Source of the DNA: Physcomitrium patens
Lineage: Eukaryota; Streptophyta; Bryopsida; Funariales; Funariaceae
Length of the DNA: 64,000 bases
Assembly (NCBI RefSeq): GCF_000002425.4
Contig: NC_037254.1
Span: 12,686,934-12,750,933 of the forward strand
Direction: 5' to 3'
The notes beneath the pieces were generated by a model. That model saw nothing but the letters and a program-made list of their open reading frames with translations, had not been told where the DNA came from and did not search any database. Numbering within the stretch: the first letter of the stretch is position 1; each line of letters starts with the position of its first letter. The position numbers and the translations under genes are program-made. Shown here piece after piece: positions 57,551 through 64,000 of this stretch.

Positions 57551-57729
57551 AGGATAAAATATATATATATATATATTTAAAAAATATAAAGGCCATAGCA
57601 TTATTATTAATTAAATATATTGACAAGACTAAGATGTTGGCATAGCAAAAAATTAAAAATTAAATATGTTGACTAGACTAAGATGTTGGTACAACAAAAA
57701 GTTAAAAATTAAAAAATTAAAAAAAAATA

Positions 57730-57769
<40 letters not shown>

Positions 57770-58979
57770 AACCATGTAAAAACTATCTAAATACCTAAAA
57801 TAATACAAATGTACTTTTAGATTAATACTTGGATAAATTAATTCTACCTATTTATCCAATTTAGTTGCAAGTACTTAATAGCTACTTAGACAATTTTGCT
57901 AAGCTATTCAATATTATATTAGATAAGTTGGCAATATAATTGGAACCTTGCAGAAATACCCAATAAGACTTGACGCTAGTTATTTTAGTATTAGCCATTA
58001 GTTACTATGATTGAGATTTTATTAAATTATGATTTATATTCCATAAAATGATAGATTTAATAATATCTTAAAATTATACTATTAACATCATATAAATAAT
58101 TGTTTTAAATTCTATAAAAATAAATAATTTATTTATATTTATATTAAATTTTTAATTCTTAAAAATATATTAATTAATTTTAATGCAATTATAATAAATA
58201 AATAATCCAATAATTTTATTTAGCTTAATATAAGAAATAATTATATATATATATATATTTAATTTATTTATTTAAAATAAACCTTAATTTTTGAATTTAT
58301 ATATGAAATCTTTACAAAAAATTTAAAGTATTAAAAAAGATTTTTTATAATATCTAAAGTTTAGGAGATTGCTAATGCAACTATAGTTTTGCTATTACCA
58401 CCATAACCCCTCAACCATCACATTCCATCTTTATTTAATACCTTATAAAATATTTGGTTTAATATAATTTTTAATACAATAAAAATATTTAAAAAATATG
58501 TTGCATAGGTAGCAAGTTGCAATGGCATTAAAAGTATCCAAAATTTAGCAAACTTAGTACTTACATATTAAAATACTGAAATAGATTAAATATAGATTTT
58601 TTGTTTAGTTTGAACAAATTTTATGATTAATTTTTTTAACAATTATACAACTAAATTATAAAGTTGTTTTTACAATAAAATATCTATATTGAAATCAATA
58701 CAAATTTGATACTCTATACATAGAAAGAGAGATATTAGCTATACATACCAAATAACTTATTATTAAATCACAAAAAAATCAATCAAGTTAATGAATCATT
58801 TGAATAATAGTTTATAACCAAATTGTAAAATAAGAAATGATATATTTGGACTTAAGTATTTAAATGAGTATTTTTTATTTTTTTAATGTTTAAACTCATA
58901 AATCAGGTTATATTCAAATAGAATAGAAATACTAACTACAAAAATGAATAGTTTTCTATTTTTTTCAATTTAAAATACA

Positions 58980-59021
<42 letters not shown>

Positions 59022-59230
59022 GACCTCCAAAATTTTTAATAAAAACATTGTGAACCGATGAGGGTTCCTTAAATTGAAGTTCAATGATTTTATTCACGGA
59101 TTATGCTGAAATTGTAAAATTGAGTTACACAGGTAAAGCCCATAAAATGTTTGATAAAAAATAAAGTTTCATTTTAACCAACATATCCACACACATATGC
59201 ACTCATACATGGAATCAGATAATTTTTATG
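57551..59230. other. AT-rich spacer with microsatellites
   Basis: TA tracts at about 57560-57577, 57739-57768, 58242-58258 and 58983-59013. A locally duplicated segment containing GACTAAGATGTTGG is seen at 57600-57710. No genes or LTR ends recognised. Confidence 0.55.
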
Positions 59231-60034
59231 ATGTTAACTAAATTCAAAAAATTCACACACAAACACACAGTTTTTATCAAATTTTGTGTGCGCCAACACC
59301 GTTATCCAACCCTAATTACCGCGACATGGGACGCTGGGGGTAGTCATGGTGGCCGTGCGCGGCAAGACGCGGCATCCGGCGGCAGTGGCGCGGCAGCCAA
59401 GGGTTTAAGGGAAAGAGAATTCGAGAATGAGAACGACGACCGTCCTCCTCACCCTGTCTCCACCGCTGAGACAGATGCTACGTCCACCAGTTTGCTTCGA
59501 TTCATCACTGGCAGGGTGCGACAGATTCATTGCCACAGCGGAGTGCATCGGGAGATTTTTCACATTTTTTTTTTTTTTAATCTCGTGGTATGGCGGTGAA
59601 GAAGAGAGCGGTGGATCGGGAGACTCTGGGTATGAGTTTGAGCTTCAGGAGTTGAGGTTTACGAATTCTTCAATACGTCGTCATTTTCGCTTCATTGGCT
59701 TTCAGGTTTCCAGATTGCTGAGTGGTTTGTATCTCCGCGTACGTGAATTTTGGAGCTTTAACCTAATAAGTGTACAACTTATAGGAGATTGAGAATTTGG
59801 GGTTTTTGCAAGTTTCTTAATGCATACTTCGTCTAGGGTTTCCATTTCTGATTTCTCGTGCACGCATTCTCTTCTTTAGATTGAGTTTTAGAGCGTTGCG
59901 GTTGTGGCTTCATTATCAGTCACTGTTTCTGTATTGCTCGATTACATTATTTTGAAGTATTTGCGGGTTATTAAGATCGATTCTTGGGCTAGTTTAGCGG
60001 GTACGGTCTGCGAGTGCATTTCCACCAGGGAATC
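59231..60034 (+). promoter_or_regulatory. Promoter and leader of the polynucleotide phosphorylase gene
   Basis: Composition shifts to GC-richer at about 59310, as before the kinase gene. Short open frames here (59427-59792, for example) lack family features and are best read as leader sequence. A leader intron is possible (a TTTCAG lies near 59700). No clear TATA box was identified. Confidence 0.4.
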
Positions 60035-62850
60035 ATGGTGCTTCGGAGTCGTGGGGTTAGTTCACTATTAAGGGCCGTGGATGCTGCCGCTAGGCGTCGG
60101 AGGTATGTGCCATCGCCGGCGTTGCGAAGTGTTTATTCCTCTAGCAAAATCCTGGATGAAGGTACACTAAAACCCCGGGGTTTTGGAAGGAATGTCTCGA
60201 ACTTTTCCACGATTAGCGAACCTGTCCTAGTAACTGTTCCGGAGGTACCTGCAGCGTGGCGAACGTTCCCTGCCAGTGGCCATGTTTTTCAAGAAGAGGC
60301 GGAAGTGGGAAATATGAAGATGAGCTTTGAGACAGGGAAGCTGGCCCGATTTGCGTCAGGGGCTGTTGTGGTTGGAGTTGGTGAGACGAAAGTTTTGGTT
60401 ACAGTGGTGGCCGATTACAAGTTTGATGGAGGCAAGGACTTTCTGCCCTTGCAAGTAGAATACCGTGAGAAGCAATATGCTCAGGGAAAAATTCCGGCCA
60501 CCTTTATGAGGCGTGAAGGTGCGCCCAAAGAAAGAGAGCTTCTGTGTGGTCGTCTCATAGACAGGTCGGTTCGTCCACTTTTCCCTAAGGGTTTTTTCTA
60601 TGATTCTCAGATCATAGCAAATGTGCTATGTTCGGATGGTGACCAGGACCCTGATGTCCTTGCTGTCAATGCAGCCTCAGCAGCTCTAGTGATCTCAGAC
60701 ATTCCTTGGAAAGGTCCAATCGGTTGTGTGCGAATTGGTAGAGTGAAGGGAAAATTCATCGTCAATCCGAACATGGATGAATTTAGTTTGAGTGACTTGA
60801 ATCTGGTATATGCATGCACAGCAGAGAAAACTGTGATGATTGAGACGCAGGCTCGTGAGATTACAAACCAGGATTATGTAGCCGCTCTGCATTTGGCTCA
60901 TGCCGAGGCTACTAAGTTGATCCCACCGCAATTAGAGTTGGCTGCTAAAGTAGCTGTGCTGAAGCGGCCTCTGCCAGTACTCACTGTTCCACCTGAAGTA
61001 TTAGAAAAGGTCAGATCTCTTGCAAAGATTGCTATTGAGGCTGTGATGGGCAATCCTCAATTTGGCAAATTTGAGCGCGGACAAACTTTGGGAGCGATAG
61101 AAGAGGAGGTGAAGAACAGATTGATCTCCGAAGGTGACGAGGTATCTGTAAAGCTTTTGCCGTATGCATTTGATGCAGTGAAGAAAGAGGTGCTGCGGCG
61201 GAACATCTTTGAGAAAGGTATGAGAGTGGATGGGCGGGGTCTTAACCAAGTGCGCGAATTGCAGTGCGAGGCTGGAACGTATCCGGCCCTTCATGGATCC
61301 TCCGTATTCTCTAGAGGCAACACACAGGTTCTGTGCACAGTCACCATAGGTGCTCCTGACGATGCCCAACGTTTAGATTCTCTTGTCGGAATTGATCGAA
61401 AACGATTCATGGTCCATTATAGTTTTCCTCCCTTTTCTATTAACGAGGTCGGGCGTACAGGAGGCCTAAACCGACGAGAAGTTGGCCATGGTACACTAGC
61501 AGAGAAAGCATTGGTTGCGTTGCTGCCACCAGAGGAAGACTTCCCATACAGTGTTCGTGTCACTTCTGAGTGTCTGGCATCGGATGGGTCATCTTCCATG
61601 GCCACGGTCTGTGGTGGAAGTCTGGCATTGATGGATGCAGGTATTCCATTGCGCTCACATGTGGGTGCTGTCTCAGTTGGCCTGGTGAGCGTCAGTGATC
61701 CTGAAACTGGGCGCGTAACGGAGTATCGAATTCTCACCGATATTTTAGGGTTAGAAGATCACCTTGGTGATATGGATTTCAAAATTGCTGGTACTAAGAA
61801 AGGTATCACAGCCATTCAGCTTGATATCAAACCTGCGGGCATTCCACTGCACATCCTATGTGAGGCGCTGGAGCCTGCATTAGTCGGTCGAACACAGATC
61901 TTGGATTTCATGGAACAGGTCATTAGTAGCCCTCGGGATTCTACTGCCCGAGAGAATTTGCCGCGCAGTGGAACAATGAACATACAACAGGACAGTATCG
62001 GGCGCTTGATAGGACCTCAGGGTTCAAACATCAAGAATATTCAGGTACCAAAGGATACTCACTTCACAGTGCAAGTTGTTGGATATTTTCACACCCATTC
62101 TCCACAGACGGTTCCTGTTTTCTCCTTTTTCTGTTCTCTAAATTTCATGCATGATGGCATTGGTTTGAAATTTACCCTTTGTGTGGTATTTGAAAGAACG
62201 AAAGCTGCGTCAAAGTTTTTGATCAGGTTATTAATGTTTTTGATGTTCAAAGCCTGCTGTATTTCTAATACCGGTCGCAGGAGATTTGGGTAATTTCTTA
62301 CAAATCGCACATTTTAGATGAGAATTGTGGTAATTAATTACATTTTAGTGGTAATTGATTTTGGCACGAGTTTTTGTTTTTGATGTGATTCTCTTGTCTG
62401 GAACAGAAAGTTTCTGACGCACGTATAAACATATCGGGAGATGGAGTTGTGACGATTTTTGCAAGAGATCAGGCCTCGTTTGATCTGGCAAAGCAGATGG
62501 TTGAAGCATCAGTAGGGAAGGAAGTGGAGGTGGGGGGCACCTATTCAGCTAGAGTGGTGGCAATCAAGGACTTTGGGGCTTTCATGGAACTTAATGGAGG
62601 TTATCAGGGTTTGCTTCATATCTCAGAAATCGCACATGAGCGCATTGAACGCGTATCAGACTATCTTTCCATTGGACAAGAGTTGTCCGTTGTCTGTATT
62701 GGTCGTGACCTGCGTGGCAATCTAAAGCTGTCTCGGAAAATGACTTTACCCTTAGTTGTGCCAGAAAATGCCACTCAGCCACCGATTCCTGAATCTACAG
62801 TCCCGAGGGCACAAGCTTCTAAAATCAAGCAGAATGTGACCGGGTCATAA
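60035..62850 (+). CDS. PNP2: mitochondrial-type polyribonucleotide nucleotidyltransferase (PNPase), 2 coding exons
   Basis: Exons 60035-62044 and 62407-62850, 817 residues. The enzyme degrades RNA 3' to 5' phosphorolytically, or adds nucleotides in reverse, for organelle RNA processing. An Arg- and Ser-rich N-terminus (MVLRSRGVSSLLRAVDAAAR) fits a mitochondrial targeting peptide. RNase PH domain 1 spans about 95-230 (GAPKERELLCGRLIDRSVRP), and RNase PH domain 2 about 395-600 (FSRGNTQVLC, INEVGRTGGLNRREVGHG, DHLGDMDFKIAGT with the catalytic-site Asp residues). A KH domain spans about 643-705 with GPQG as its GXXG loop; the intron falls inside it. An S1 domain covers about 710-785. It resembles the plant mitochondrial enzyme more than the plastid one (VNPNMDEFSLSDLNL, KRFMVHYSFPP). 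Arabidopsis mitochondrial PNPase is about 990 residues; this one ends soon after S1. ATG 60035 is the first in frame. No gene partner adjoins it. Confidence 0.94.
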
Positions 62851-64000
62851 TTTCTCGTTTCATTTGCCTTAAGCATCATTAAGACACGGGTGGTTGATTC
62901 GCTGGATGCCAACACCTAGGTTGCCAGATCTGGGCCTTTAAATCCTGAGATGGATAATGGACATCCATGTTCAAGCGTGTCTCTTGCAGGTCAGGAATTT
63001 GAAAAGGAGTCCTGGAGACGTTTTAGGGTTGCATGAGCACTTCCAGCAAGTGTGCTCCAACCTTCTGGTTTTTAAGGACCATGGTTGCAAAGCTAATTTG
63101 AACGACATTCATCTGAAGACAAGTGTGATATCAGATTGGTTTACGGCAATCCAATTTAGAAATTTAAACTCGTTTCCCAGCACAATTCTATGGTCACTTG
63201 GGATCTACCTATTGGAGGAATGTTCCTTGAAGCAATCTCATGATCAGCTGGTTAGTGTTTGGTCTATGATGAGCTCGAGTTTATGTAGCGTATTATTTTT
63301 GAGGCGGTTGCGGATGATGAAAACCTTGTGGTGCTCGCCCTGGGTGTGCGGTATAGTAAGCGCTGAAAAAAGACATGTAATTGACGTGTCAAGTTAGGGG
63401 ATGATGAAAATGAGTGCAACCACTGGGGTAAACAGTGGTGCACAACAGGCTTCGTTTGACTTGAATATTTTTGCAATCCTTTGTTGTGTGGAATTCTTGG
63501 GTTTAATCTCTTAATTTTGTTAGTTCCAGATAGCTAAGGTTTAGTGCAATGAGTGAGGTCTGTGTGGTTAAGCGACGTCCTCGTAACATTAGTTGAATCC
63601 AAACACAGTTAGGTTCCTCTTCAGTTCGGTTTGCTTCCTTGTTTGTAAGCACCAAAGTCATAAACGGTCCAATGTTGGTTGACAATTCGTACAGATTTAT
63701 GTACAGGAGGGGGAAGGTTACAGCGCATGAATGGATACATTTTCTCATTATTATACCAAAAATAACCGTAAAAGTACATGGAGTTGCACACTCTACGCCT
63801 CTCATTTGGACGACGTCATCTTACAATCTGCCAACAACTCTTCCACTGCACGTCTTCCTGATACCAGTGCAGCGTCGAAGGTTGAAGAATAACGATGATC
63901 CCCGCAAACATACAGGCCTTGCTCAACCCTTGGGTTCTTAAGCAACATTGTTGGCGGGGCCTGATAAGGTTGAGCTAGGGAAATGCGGTATGTCCTAAGG
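62851..64000. other. 3' flank of the PNPase gene
   Basis: Presumed 3' UTR and downstream DNA. The open frame at 62957-63397 has no family features and begins close behind the stop. No tRNA, LTR or further gene was recognised up to the window end. Confidence 0.45.

Noticed and set aside
59228..59792. Open frames upstream of PNPase as coding exons
   Set aside because: Low-complexity, mixed frames and no continuity with the clear transit peptide start at 60035.
62957..63397. 146-codon open frame after PNPase as an additional gene or C-terminal exon
   Set aside because: No domain, no link in frame to the S1 exon without an unsupported splice, and composition typical of 3' UTR.
1..64000. CRISPR arrays, bacterial operons, rRNA or tRNA genes
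   Set aside because: No regularly spaced direct repeats and no tRNA cloverleaf or rRNA sequence seen; TA and TG tracts are microsatellites. A systematic tRNA scan was not possible by eye.

Overview
The window is nuclear DNA of a land plant. It has three intron-containing plant genes with GT-AG introns, and about 39 kb of nested, decayed Ty3/gypsy LTR retrotransposons between the second and third genes. The short introns, GC-richer gene islands in very AT-rich intergenic DNA, and the type of receptor-like kinase fit a bryophyte (moss) or other seed-free plant. That placement is inference; the sequence alone does not name a species.

Layout. (1) 1-2778: 3' part of a LEC14B-type WD40 gene. (2) 2779-8212: flanks and AT-rich DNA with a short telomere-like tract, a 67-bp palindrome, a long inverted repeat and a GC-richer leader. 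(3) 8213-12945: a ten-exon cytoplasmic receptor-like kinase with an N-terminal USP-like domain. (4) 12946-18092: unassigned DNA with a 41-bp tandem repeat. (5) 18093-57550: the retrotransposon cluster. (6) 57551-60034: AT-rich DNA passing into a GC-richer leader. (7) 60035-62850: mitochondrial-type polynucleotide phosphorylase in two coding exons. (8) 62851-64000: 3' flank, nothing further recognised.

The cluster can be taken apart by its LTRs and target-site duplications (TSDs). Element B (plus, 18093-32662, chromodomain-bearing) has its 5' LTR split by element C (plus, 18327-26464, TSD cgcac, no chromodomain). Element D (minus, about 34250-46608, same clan as B) carries two later insertions: element F (minus, 38052-44349, TSD aatat, the youngest and best preserved) and a solo LTR of the E family (45039-45589, TSD ttata). 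Element E (plus, 50449-55685, TSD ttact) lies to the right, followed by two more B-type LTR remnants. An extra partial B/D-type LTR with copied flanking DNA lies at 33535-34250.

Two features stand out. First, the LTRs of F and of the E family carry perfect arrays of alternating GAA and TTC pentamers (heat-shock-element architecture) just upstream of TATA boxes, so these elements look built for heat-stress transcription. Second, nearly all in-frame stops in the elements are explained by C-to-T or G-to-A transitions (Gln, Arg or Trp codon to stop), a deamination signature of long-silenced, methylated DNA. An additional open frame between the chromodomain and the 3' LTR in B and F, and a different coiled-coil-like one in C, have no function I recognise.
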